From Variovorax sp. SG517 (GTDB taxonomy: Bacteria; Pseudomonadota; Gammaproteobacteria; Burkholderiales; Burkholderiaceae_C): a DNA stretch of 64,000 bases. The DNA lies in the NCBI RefSeq assembly GCF_013376045.1, contig NZ_JABMJG010000008.1:1-64000 (forward strand), given 5' to 3'. Under the pieces are notes generated by a model that was given only the letters and a program-made list of their open reading frames with translations, did no database searches and had not been told where the DNA came from. The stretch's first letter is position 1, and every line of letters starts with the position of its first letter. Positions 39,256 to 46,335 of this stretch are shown piece after piece. A program made the position numbers and the translations under genes.

Positions 39256-40083
39256 ATGACCATGCATTCACGTACTGTTTTCTTTGTTTCCGACGGCACC
39301 GGCATCACCGCCGAGACCTTCGGCAACGCCGTTCTGGCCCAGTTCGAGATGAAGCCCCGCCACGTGCGGCTGCCTTTCACCGACACGGTCGACAAGGCCC
39401 ATCAGGCGGTGAGGCAAATAAACCACACCGCCGAAATCGAGGGCGTGCGCCCCATCGTCTTCACCACGCTGGCCAACATGGACGTGCTGGAGGTGATCGA
39501 GACCGGCTGCAAGGGCATGCTGCTGGACATGTTCGGCACCTTCGTGCGCCCCCTCGAGATCGAACTGGCCATGAAGTCGAACCACCGCATCGGCCGCTTC
39601 AGCGACGTCAGCAAGAGCAAGGAATACAACGACCGCATCGCCGCGATCGACTTCAGCCTGCAGCACGACGACGGCCAGAGCAACCGCGACCTGGAGGGCG
39701 CCGACGTGATCCTGGTGGGCGTGAGCCGCAGCGGCAAGACGCCAACTTCGCTCTACCTGGCGATGCAGCATGGCCTGAAGGCAGCCAACTACCCGCTCAT
39801 TCCGGAAGATTTCGATCGCCGCCAGCTGCCGCCGGCCCTGATTCCGCATCGCAAGAAGATCTTCGGCCTGACCATCCAGCCCGAGCGGCTCAGCGAGATC
39901 CGCAACGAGCGCCGGCCCAACTCGCGCTACGCCAGCATCGAGAACTGCCGCCACGAAGTTGCCGAGGCAGAGGCGATGATGCGGCGCGCGGGTATCCGAT
40001 GGCTCTCGACTACCACGAAGTCGATCGAAGAGATCGCCACCACGATCCTGCAGGAGCTGCGGCCCGAGCGCCTGGTCTACTGA
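39256..40083 (+). CDS. ppsR: PEP synthase regulatory protein (kinase/pyrophosphorylase, DUF299)
   Basis: 275 residues. Key parts are VFFVSDGTGITAETFGNAVL at the start and the P-loop GVSRSGKTPTSLYLA (about 158). PPSR proteins inactivate PEP synthase by ADP-dependent phosphorylation of a threonine next to the catalytic histidine and reactivate it with phosphate. Divergent pairing with ppsA makes the assignment firm. ATGs at 39256 and 39262 are both possible starts. Confidence 0.95.
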   Translation: MTMHSRTVFFVSDGTGITAETFGNAVLAQFEMKPRHVRLPFTDTVDKAHQAVRQINHTAEIEGVRPIVFTTLANMDVLEVIETGCKGMLLDMFGTFVRPLEIELAMKSNHRIGRFSDVSKSKEYNDRIAAIDFSLQHDDGQSNRDLEGADVILVGVSRSGKTPTSLYLAMQHGLKAANYPLIPEDFDRRQLPPALIPHRKKIFGLTIQPERLSEIRNERRPNSRYASIENCRHEVAEAEAMMRRAGIRWLSTTTKSIEEIATTILQELRPERLVY

Positions 40084-40104
40084 TACTGCTATCTTTTAAA
40101 TAGC

Positions 40105-40131
40105 AAAAAGCGCCCCGCCGGGGCGCTTTTT
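40105..40131. terminator. bidirectional terminator between ppsR and ahpF
   Basis: AAAAAGCGCCCC (40105-40116) and GGGGCGCTTTTT (40120-40131) pair fully around GCC. It works for both convergent genes, 22-24 bases from each stop. Confidence 0.88.
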
Positions 40132-40154
40132 CGCTTCGCATCGCCGATGGCGGT

Positions 40155-41711
40155 TTACGCAGGGGCCGACGTGCGGATCAGATGGTCGAACGCACCCAGC
40201 GCAGCCTTCGCGCCGTCGCCGGCCGCGATGATGATCTGCTTGAACGGCACCGTGGTCGCGTCGCCCGCCGCGAACACACCCGGCACCGAGGTCTGGCCGC
40301 GCGCGTCCACGATGATCTCGCCGTGCTTCGACAGCTCGACCGTGCCCTTGAGCCAGTCGGTGTTGGGCACCAGCCCGATCTGGATGAACACGCCCTCGAG
40401 CTCGACCTTCTTCGACTCGCCCGTCGCGCGGTCCTTGTAGATCAGGCCGTTGACCTTCTGGTCGCCGGTGATCTCGGTGGTCTGCGCGTTGGTGAACACG
40501 TCGACGTTCTTCAGGCTCCTGAGCTTGCGCTGCAGCACGGCATCGGCGCGCAGCTGCGTGTCGAACTCGATCAGCGTGACGTGGCCGACGATGCCGGCGA
40601 GGTCGATGGCTGCCTCGACGCCCGAGTTGCCGCCGCCGATCACCGCGACGCGCTTGCCCTTGAAGAGAGGACCGTCGCAGTGCGGGCAGTAGGCCACGCC
40701 CTTGTTCTTGAACTCGTGCTCGCCGGGCACGTTGATGTTGCGCCAGCGCGCACCGGTCGAAATGATGACCGACTTGCTCTTGAGCGAGGCGCCGCTCTCG
40801 AGCTGCACTTCGATCAGCCCGTCGCCCGGCACCAGCGCCTTGGCGCGCTGCAGGTTCATGATGTCGACGTCGTAGTCGCGCACATGCTCCTCGAGCGCGT
40901 GGGCGAACTTCGGTCCTTCGGTTTCCTTGATCGAGATGAAGTTCTCGATGCCCATGGTGTCGAGCACCTGGCCGCCGAAACGCTCGGAGGCGACGCCGGT
41001 GCGGATGCCCTTGCGCGCCGCGTACACGGCGGCCGCAGCGCCCGCGGGACCGCCGCCGACGATCAGCACGTCGAACGGGTCCTTGCCGGCGATCTTCTTG
41101 GCTTCGCGCTCGACGCCGCTGTTGTCGATCTTGGCGAGGATTTCCTCCAGGCTCATGCGGCCCTGGCCGAACTCGGTGCCATTGAGGAACACGGTCGGCA
41201 CGGCCATGATCTGGCGTTCCTTCACTTCTTCCTGGAAGGTGCCGCCTTCGATCATCGTGGTGCGGATGCGCGGGTTCTGCACGGCCATGAGGTTCAGGGC
41301 CTGGACCACGTCGGGGCAGTTGTGGCAGGTGAGCGAGACGTAGATCTCGAACTCGAAGTCGCCGTCGAGCGCCTTGATCTGGTCGAGCACGGCCTGCTCG
41401 ACCTTCGGGGGATAGCCGCCGATCTGCAGCAACGCGAGGATCAGCGACGTGAATTCATGGCCCATCGGCAGGCCGGCGAAGCGCGGGCCGTGGTTTTCGC
41501 TCGGGCGGTTGACCGAGAACGAGGGCTTGCGATGGTTGTCGTCGCGGCTTTCGGTCAGCCTGACCAGCGGCGACGATTCGGCGACGTCCTTCAGCAGCGA
41601 CAGCATCTCGCCCGAGGCCTTGCTGTCGTCGAGCGAGGCGACGATCTCGATCGGCTGCGTGGCGCGTTCGAGGTAACTCTTCAATTGGGCTTTGGTGTTT
41701 GCGTCGAGCAT
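40155..41711 (-). CDS. ahpF: alkyl hydroperoxide reductase subunit F
   Basis: 518 residues. The N-terminal tandem thioredoxin-fold domain has the redox motif TCHNC (about residue 128). The C-terminal thioredoxin-reductase-like flavoprotein includes the FAD site VGGGPAGAAAAVYAARKG, the CPHC disulfide (AYCPHCDG, near 345) and the second dinucleotide site VIGGGNSGVEAA. It passes electrons from NADH to AhpC. It lies 91 bases after ahpC, with a terminator in the gap. Confidence 0.96.
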   Translation of the reverse strand: MLDANTKAQLKSYLERATQPIEIVASLDDSKASGEMLSLLKDVAESSPLVRLTESRDDNHRKPSFSVNRPSENHGPRFAGLPMGHEFTSLILALLQIGGYPPKVEQAVLDQIKALDGDFEFEIYVSLTCHNCPDVVQALNLMAVQNPRIRTTMIEGGTFQEEVKERQIMAVPTVFLNGTEFGQGRMSLEEILAKIDNSGVEREAKKIAGKDPFDVLIVGGGPAGAAAAVYAARKGIRTGVASERFGGQVLDTMGIENFISIKETEGPKFAHALEEHVRDYDVDIMNLQRAKALVPGDGLIEVQLESGASLKSKSVIISTGARWRNINVPGEHEFKNKGVAYCPHCDGPLFKGKRVAVIGGGNSGVEAAIDLAGIVGHVTLIEFDTQLRADAVLQRKLRSLKNVDVFTNAQTTEITGDQKVNGLIYKDRATGESKKVELEGVFIQIGLVPNTDWLKGTVELSKHGEIIVDARGQTSVPGVFAAGDATTVPFKQIIIAAGDGAKAALGAFDHLIRTSAPA

Positions 41712-41754
41712 GAGGGACTCTCTTTCGATAACGTAAAACTATCAACTGGGGCTG

Positions 41755-41788
41755 AAAAAGCCCGGGGGCCTATGAGCGCCCGGGCTTT
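41755..41788 (-). terminator. terminator in the ahpC-ahpF gap
   Basis: AAAGCCCGGG (41757-41766) pairs with CCCGGGCTTT (41779-41788). On the minus strand the stem runs into TTTTT (41755-41759). Partial termination here would give more AhpC than AhpF. Confidence 0.75.
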
Positions 41789-41802
41789 CGCTCGGGTGAC
41801 GC

Positions 41803-42366
41803 TTAGATCTTGCCGACGAGGTCCAGCGACGGGGCGATGGTCTTGTCGCCTTCATTCCACTTGGCCGGGCACACTTCGTTCGGGTGGGCGGCGGTGTAGA
41901 CGGCTGCCTTCAGCTTGCGCAGCGTTTCCTTCACGTCGCGGGCGATTTCGTTCGAGTGCACTTCGGCGGTCTTGATGATGCCTTCGGGGTTGATCACGAA
42001 GGTGCCGCGCAGTGCCAGGCCTTCTTCGGGGATGTGCACGCCGAAAGCGTTGGTCAGCGTGTGGGTCGGGTCGCCGACCAGGGGGAACTTGGCCTTGCCG
42101 ACGGCCGGCGAGGTGTCGTGCCAGACCTTGTGCGAGAAGTGCGTGTCGGTGGTCACGATGTAGACCTCGGCGCCCAGCTTCTGGAACTCGGGGTAGTGTT
42201 CGGCCGCGTCTTCGACTTCGGTCGGGCAGTTGAAGGTGAATGCCGCCGGCATGAAGATCAGCACGGACCATTTGCCCTTGAGCGTCTCGTCGGAAACGTC
42301 GATGAACTTGCCGTTGAGGTAGGCCTGGGTCTTGAAGGGCTGGACTTGAGTGTTGATCAGGGACAT
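41803..42366 (-). CDS. ahpC: alkyl hydroperoxide reductase subunit C (2-Cys peroxiredoxin)
   Basis: 187 residues. The peroxidatic Cys47 is in AAFTFNCPTE and the resolving Cys166 in NEVCPAKW, both at canonical positions. It reduces hydrogen peroxide and organic hydroperoxides and is recharged by AhpF. AAGGAA precedes the ATG at 42366; the longer frame into the promoter region is rejected. A four-element OxyR site lies 77-113 bases upstream. Confidence 0.97.
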   Translation of the reverse strand: MSLINTQVQPFKTQAYLNGKFIDVSDETLKGKWSVLIFMPAAFTFNCPTEVEDAAEHYPEFQKLGAEVYIVTTDTHFSHKVWHDTSPAVGKAKFPLVGDPTHTLTNAFGVHIPEEGLALRGTFVINPEGIIKTAEVHSNEIARDVKETLRKLKAAVYTAAHPNEVCPAKWNEGDKTIAPSLDLVGKI

Positions 42367-42415
42367 GTTGATTCCTTGGATGCTTCGGTTGGACAAAAGA
42401 TGAGAGCGAGACATG

Positions 42416-42421
42416 AGTATA
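42416..42421 (-). promoter_or_regulatory. -10 box of ahpC
   Basis: TATACT on the minus strand, 50 bases before the ahpC start. No good -35 sequence exists at 17 bases; the OxyR site begins right where it should be, as expected for an activator-dependent promoter. Confidence 0.55.
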
Positions 42422-42442
42422 ACTACCAATTCAACCAAATTA

Positions 42443-42479
42443 ATAGCTATCACCTATTAAAAGCATTGGGTCTCGCTAT
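42443..42479. promoter_or_regulatory. OxyR operator in the ahpC-bfr divergent region
   Basis: ATAG (42443), 7 bases, CTAT (42454), 7 bases, ATTG (42465), 7 bases, CTAT (42476). This fits the OxyR consensus ATAG-N7-CTAT-N7-ATAG-N7-CTAT with one mismatch in the 16 specified bases and exact spacing. It abuts the -35 region of ahpC and could also influence the divergent bacterioferritin gene. Confidence 0.8.
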
Positions 42480-42627
42480 GTTTTCGATGGATTCGAAATG
42501 CGTTCGGCAACGCAGCAATACGAACGTGTATCACCATCACACGCATGCAGACCGACGCAGCATGGGTTTGCTTGCAAGCGCGTGTTTGGACCTCTGACAA
42601 TCACCGCTTTTAGAACAAGGAAAAACC

Positions 42628-43104
42628 ATGAAGGGCGACCCCAAAGTCATCGAACACCTGCAGGCGCAGCTCAAGAACGAGCTGACCGCGATCAACCAGT
42701 ACTTCCTGCACTACCGCATGCTCAAGCACTGGGGCCTGGACAAGCTGGCGAAGAAGGAATACGAGGAATCGATCGGCGAGATGAAGCATGCCGACAAGCT
42801 CATGGACCGCATCTTCATGCTCGACGGCCTGCCCAACCTGCAGGACCTGGGCAAGCTGAACATCGGCGAAGACGTGCCCGAGCTGCTGCGCTGCGACCTC
42901 GGCGCCGAAACCGGCGCGCAGGCCACCATCAAGGACGGCATCGCGCATTGCGAATCGGTGCGCGACTATGTCTCGCGCGACCTGCTCCAGGAGATCCTGG
43001 ACGACACCGAGGAGCACATCGACTTCCTCGAAACCCAGATCGACCTGATCGACAAGGTCGGCCTGCAGAACTACCTGCAGTCGCAGATGGGCGAACTCGA
43101 ATAA
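42628..43104 (+). CDS. bfr: bacterioferritin
   Basis: 158 residues. Ferroxidase ligands can be placed: Glu18 in KNELTAINQYFLH, Glu51 and His54 in GEMKHAD, Glu94, and Glu127/His130 in DDTEEHIDF. Met52 in the same GEMKHAD is the haem ligand, so this is a haem-binding Bfr rather than a ferritin. It stores iron in 24-mer cages. AAGGA lies before the ATG, and a UUCG-loop terminator follows. It diverges from ahpC, linking iron storage with peroxide defence. Confidence 0.96.
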   Translation: MKGDPKVIEHLQAQLKNELTAINQYFLHYRMLKHWGLDKLAKKEYEESIGEMKHADKLMDRIFMLDGLPNLQDLGKLNIGEDVPELLRCDLGAETGAQATIKDGIAHCESVRDYVSRDLLQEILDDTEEHIDFLETQIDLIDKVGLQNYLQSQMGELE

Positions 43105-43129
43105 GGCGGGGCCTGCCTCTCTTCGATCG

Positions 43130-43152
43130 ACGGGACTTCGGTCCCGTTTTTT
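43130..43152 (+). terminator. intrinsic terminator after bfr
   Basis: ACGGGAC (43130-43136), loop TTCG, GTCCCGT (43141-43147), then TTTTT: a stable UUCG tetraloop 26 bases past the stop. Confidence 0.9.
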
Positions 43153-43179
43153 ATTGCTTTACGTAACTTCACCGCTCAC

Positions 43180-43200
43180 GAATAACAGTCATTCTCATTC
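43180..43200. promoter_or_regulatory. Fur-box-like site before the PepSY operon
   Basis: Read on the minus strand it is GAATGAGAATGACTGTTATTC, given as 21 bases at these coordinates, with outer arms GAAT/ATTC and the AATGA-type repeats of Fur sites. TAAAAT (43208-43213), a possible -10, follows. Repression by Fur is inference. Confidence 0.6.
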
Positions 43201-43224
43201 GCACGGATAAAATCCGCGCCTTCG

Positions 43225-43872
43225 ATGACTGCCGCCGCCCGCCCCGACAACCGCCGCCGTGCCTACTGGCTCAAGACCCTGCACGAATGGCACTGGGTGA
43301 GTTCGGCGATCTGCCTCATCGGCATGATCCTGTTCAGCGTCACGGGATTCACCCTCAATCACGCCAGCCAGATCGAGGCCAGGCCGGTCGTCACCAGGCT
43401 GACCGGCACGATCGACGAGACCATGCGCGCGCAGCTCGAGAAGCAGCTGCCTGCCGCCAAGGCTCTCAAGGGCAAGGCCCCTCTTCCCCCCGAACTCCAG
43501 GCCTGGGTGCAGAAGCACTGGGACATCAGCACCGCCGGCCGTGGGGCCGAGTGGTCCGACGACGAGATCTACCTGTCGCTGCCGCGTCCCGGCGGCGACG
43601 CTTGGCTGCGCCTGAGCCTGGCCGGCGGCGAGATCGAATACGAGCGCACCGACCGCGGCTGGCTCTCCTACCTCAACGACCTCCACAAGGGCCGCAACAC
43701 GGGCGCCGCGTGGAGCTGGTTCATCGACATCTTCGCGGGCGCCGCCCTGGTCTTCTCGATCACGGGCCTCTTCATTCTCAAGATGCATGCGGGCAACCGG
43801 CCTTTCACCTGGCCGATGGTCGGCATGGGGCTGGTCGTGCCGGTGCTGCTCTCGCTGCTGTTCATTCACTGA
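43225..43872 (+). CDS. PepSY-associated transmembrane protein
   Basis: 215 residues with an N-terminal membrane helix (about 24-46), a periplasmic PepSY-like domain (50-150) and two C-terminal membrane helices (163-187 and 195-214). Histidines flank the helices (His20, His23, His46, and in DLHKGRN and KMHAGN), where PepSY_TM proteins are thought to bind haem. Family members such as FpvG and PiuB-like proteins act in periplasmic reduction of ferric siderophores. First gene of a five-gene run behind a Fur-like box. Confidence 0.82.
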   Translation: MTAAARPDNRRRAYWLKTLHEWHWVSSAICLIGMILFSVTGFTLNHASQIEARPVVTRLTGTIDETMRAQLEKQLPAAKALKGKAPLPPELQAWVQKHWDISTAGRGAEWSDDEIYLSLPRPGGDAWLRLSLAGGEIEYERTDRGWLSYLNDLHKGRNTGAAWSWFIDIFAGAALVFSITGLFILKMHAGNRPFTWPMVGMGLVVPVLLSLLFIH

Positions 43873-43914
43873 ATTCGTTCATCAATTCATCCAGATCCAG
43901 GAAAGAGGTTTCCC

Positions 43915-44448
43915 GTGCACGTTCGCTACTCACTCGCGCCGCTGGCCATGTCGGCGCTGTTCGCGGCTCCGGCCTTCGCGTCGGGGCTGGCCGTCAACAT
44001 CGAGATTCCCCGGCTGAACGTCTCCGAGTACCACCGCCCCTACGTGGCGACCTGGATCGAGCGCGCCGACAACACCGTCGCCGGCACGCTGGCCGTCTGG
44101 TACGACGTGCGTACCAAGACCAACAACCCCGAGGGCGAAGGCACGAAGTGGCTGAAGGACATGCGCCAGTGGTGGCGCCGCGGCGGCCGCGAACTCTCGG
44201 TGCCGGTCGACGGCGTGACGGGCGCGACCAGGCCTGCCGGCAAGCACCAGCTGAGCTTCACCGAAGGCACGGCGCCGATGCCCAAGCTCGCGCCGGGCGC
44301 CTACAAGCTCGTGGTCGAGGCCGCACGCGAAGTCGGAGGCCGCGAGGTCGTGAGCATCCCCTTCCAGTGGCCACCGACGGCGGCAGCGCAGCCGACCGCG
44401 ACGGGCAAGGAAGAGCTCGGCGAGATCAGGCTCGAACTCAAGCCCTGA
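43915..44448 (+). CDS. DUF2271 periplasmic protein with a flavinylation-type motif
   Basis: 177 residues with a signal peptide (cleavage after AFA, residue 22). The DUF2271 signature is YHRPYVATWIERADN, LAVWYDVR and WLKDMRQWWRRGGR. Residues 99-105 read DGVTGAT, matching the covalent-FMN acceptor pattern recognised by ApbE (Thr105 would carry the FMN). The ApbE gene is two genes downstream. Function inferred: a one-electron carrier in the periplasm. Starts at GTG (43915) after AGGAAAGAGG. Confidence 0.8.
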   Translation: MHVRYSLAPLAMSALFAAPAFASGLAVNIEIPRLNVSEYHRPYVATWIERADNTVAGTLAVWYDVRTKTNNPEGEGTKWLKDMRQWWRRGGRELSVPVDGVTGATRPAGKHQLSFTEGTAPMPKLAPGAYKLVVEAAREVGGREVVSIPFQWPPTAAAQPTATGKEELGEIRLELKP

Positions 44449-44492
44449 ACAAGTCTCCTGCACCGCAGCCCGCCCATCAGAAAGGACCCGCC

Positions 44493-45302
44493 ATGACCCG
44501 CTTCAACCTGCGCCTCGCTTCCCTCGCAATTGCCCTGTCGGCCGCCGCGTCGCTCGCCCAGGCACACAACGCCTGGCTGCTGCCCTCCTCCACCGTGTTC
44601 TCCAAGGCCGACACCGTGACGGTCGACGCCGCCGTGTCCAACGACCTGTTCGTTGCCAACCACGCGCCGCTGCGCCTGGACGGCCTGCAGATCACCGCGC
44701 CCGACGGCAGCACCGTCAAGCCCGAGACGGAGGCCAAGCTCAAGCTGCGCAACGTGTTCGACGTGAGCGTGGCGCAGGCCGGCACCTACCGCATCGCCGT
44801 GATCAACGCCGGCGCCTTCGCGAGCTGGAAGGACAAGGCCACGGGCCAGACCAGGCGCGCACGCGGCACGGCCGAGACCATCGGCAAGGAGATTCCGGCC
44901 GACGCGCAGGACGTGACGGTCACGCAGTCGTCCGGCCGCATCGAGACCTTCGTGACCGTCGGCAAGCCTTCCGCGCTCAAGCCGGTCGGCCAGGGCCTGG
45001 AGCTGATCGCCACCGGCAGCCCGACCGACCTGGTCAAGGGCGAGAAGGCCACCTTCACGCTGAACCTCGACGGCCAGCCCGCCAAGGGACTGGAAGTGAC
45101 GGTGACGGCGGGCAACACGCAGTACCGCGACAAGCTCGAGGAAATCAAGCTCAAGACCGACGACAAGGGCCAGTTCAGCGTGACCTGGCCGGCCGCCGGC
45201 ATGTACTGGCTCGACGCGAACACCAAGGACGACAAGACCACGGTGCCGCAGGCCAAGGAACGTCGCCTGAGCTACGCGGCCACTCTCGAAGTGATGCCCT
45301 GA
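44493..45302 (+). CDS. DUF4198 periplasmic protein
   Basis: 269 residues with a signal peptide (cleavage after AQA near residue 24) and a mature start HNAWLLPSS, a histidine typical of DUF4198. Two beta-sandwich regions are likely (about 25-110 and 160-269: KGEKATFTLNLDGQPAKGLEVTV is Ig/carboxypeptidase-regulatory-like). These proteins accompany metal or cobalt/nickel/iron uptake systems; the exact role is unknown. AAAGGA precedes the ATG. It sits between DUF2271 and ApbE in the same run. Confidence 0.82.
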   Translation: MTRFNLRLASLAIALSAAASLAQAHNAWLLPSSTVFSKADTVTVDAAVSNDLFVANHAPLRLDGLQITAPDGSTVKPETEAKLKLRNVFDVSVAQAGTYRIAVINAGAFASWKDKATGQTRRARGTAETIGKEIPADAQDVTVTQSSGRIETFVTVGKPSALKPVGQGLELIATGSPTDLVKGEKATFTLNLDGQPAKGLEVTVTAGNTQYRDKLEEIKLKTDDKGQFSVTWPAAGMYWLDANTKDDKTTVPQAKERRLSYAATLEVMP

Positions 45303-45327
45303 GGCCGCAGCAGAGCGGACCACCTCC

Positions 45328-46335
45328 TTGGGCCTTTCGTTCAGCACCTGGCGCGCTGGCGGCTACGCCAACGCGGCCGTCCCCCGCCCTGCCGATCCCG
45401 CGACGCTGCAGCAGCTGGGCGGCCAGACCATGGGCACCACCTGGTCGCTGCGCTTCGACAACCCGCGCATGCTGCCACTGCCGGAAGTGCGCCTGGCCGT
45501 CGAATCGGCGCTCGACCGCGTGATCGCGCAGATGAGCCACTGGGAGCCCGATTCGGACATCAGCCGGATCAACCGCGCCGAGCCCGGATCGCGCCACATC
45601 CTGCCGGCGGAGCTCGCCACCGTGATGCGATGCGCGTCCCGATGGGCGACGGCCAGCGGCGGCGCGATCGATCCGACCGTCGGCCCGCTGGTCGCCTGCT
45701 GGGGCTTCGGTCCTGAAGCCGGCGCCGAAAACACCCTGCCCGCCGCGGATGCCCTGGCCGAGGCTCGAAAGCGCGTCGGCTGGTCGCGGCTGGCCTTCGA
45801 TGACGCCGATGGCTCGCTGCTGCAGCCCGGAGGCGCCGCACTCGATCTCTCGGGCATTGCCAAGGGCTTCGCGGTCGATCACGGCATCGAGGCCTTGCGC
45901 GCGCTGGGCATCACGGACGCGCTTCTCGAAATCGGCGGCGAGCTGCGAGGCATCGGCAAGCGGCCTGGCGGGCAACCCTGGCAGGTGCTCGTCGACGGCG
46001 ATCCGGCCGGGGCCAGGCGCGTGGCGCTGGCCGACATGGCCATCGCCACCTCGGGCGACCGGTGGCACCAGCGTTCGCATGAGGGGCGCCGCTGGTCGCA
46101 CACCATCGATCCCCGGACGGGCGAGCCGGTCGCGCATGCTCTCGCCAGCGTCACCGTGCTGCACGCCGAATGCATGCAGGCCGACGCGCTCGCCACCGTG
46201 CTGACGGTGCTGGGGCCAGATGAAGGATTCGACTTCGCGCTGCAGCACGGCGTTGCCGCGCTGTTCGTGAGCCATGGCGTTCCTTCGCCCGCCGCAAAGG
46301 CCACGCCCGCCTGGCCCGCGCCGGCCGGCACATGA
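45328..46335 (+). CDS. apbE: FAD:protein FMN transferase ApbE
   Basis: 335 residues of the ApbE family: GGQTMGTTWSLRF, MSHWEPDSDISRIN, ALDLSGIAKGFAVDHG, LLEIGGELRG, and the metal/FAD site ATSGDRWHQ then SHTIDPRTGEPV. It moves FMN from FAD to a Ser/Thr of a target protein. The only in-frame start that keeps the first strand is TTG at 45328, since a stop lies at 45292, and no signal peptide is visible, unlike most periplasmic ApbE proteins. Its stop overlaps the next gene by 4 bases. Likely target: the DUF2271 protein. Confidence 0.88.
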   Translation: MGLSFSTWRAGGYANAAVPRPADPATLQQLGGQTMGTTWSLRFDNPRMLPLPEVRLAVESALDRVIAQMSHWEPDSDISRINRAEPGSRHILPAELATVMRCASRWATASGGAIDPTVGPLVACWGFGPEAGAENTLPAADALAEARKRVGWSRLAFDDADGSLLQPGGAALDLSGIAKGFAVDHGIEALRALGITDALLEIGGELRGIGKRPGGQPWQVLVDGDPAGARRVALADMAIATSGDRWHQRSHEGRRWSHTIDPRTGEPVAHALASVTVLHAECMQADALATVLTVLGPDEGFDFALQHGVAALFVSHGVPSPAAKATPAWPAPAGT

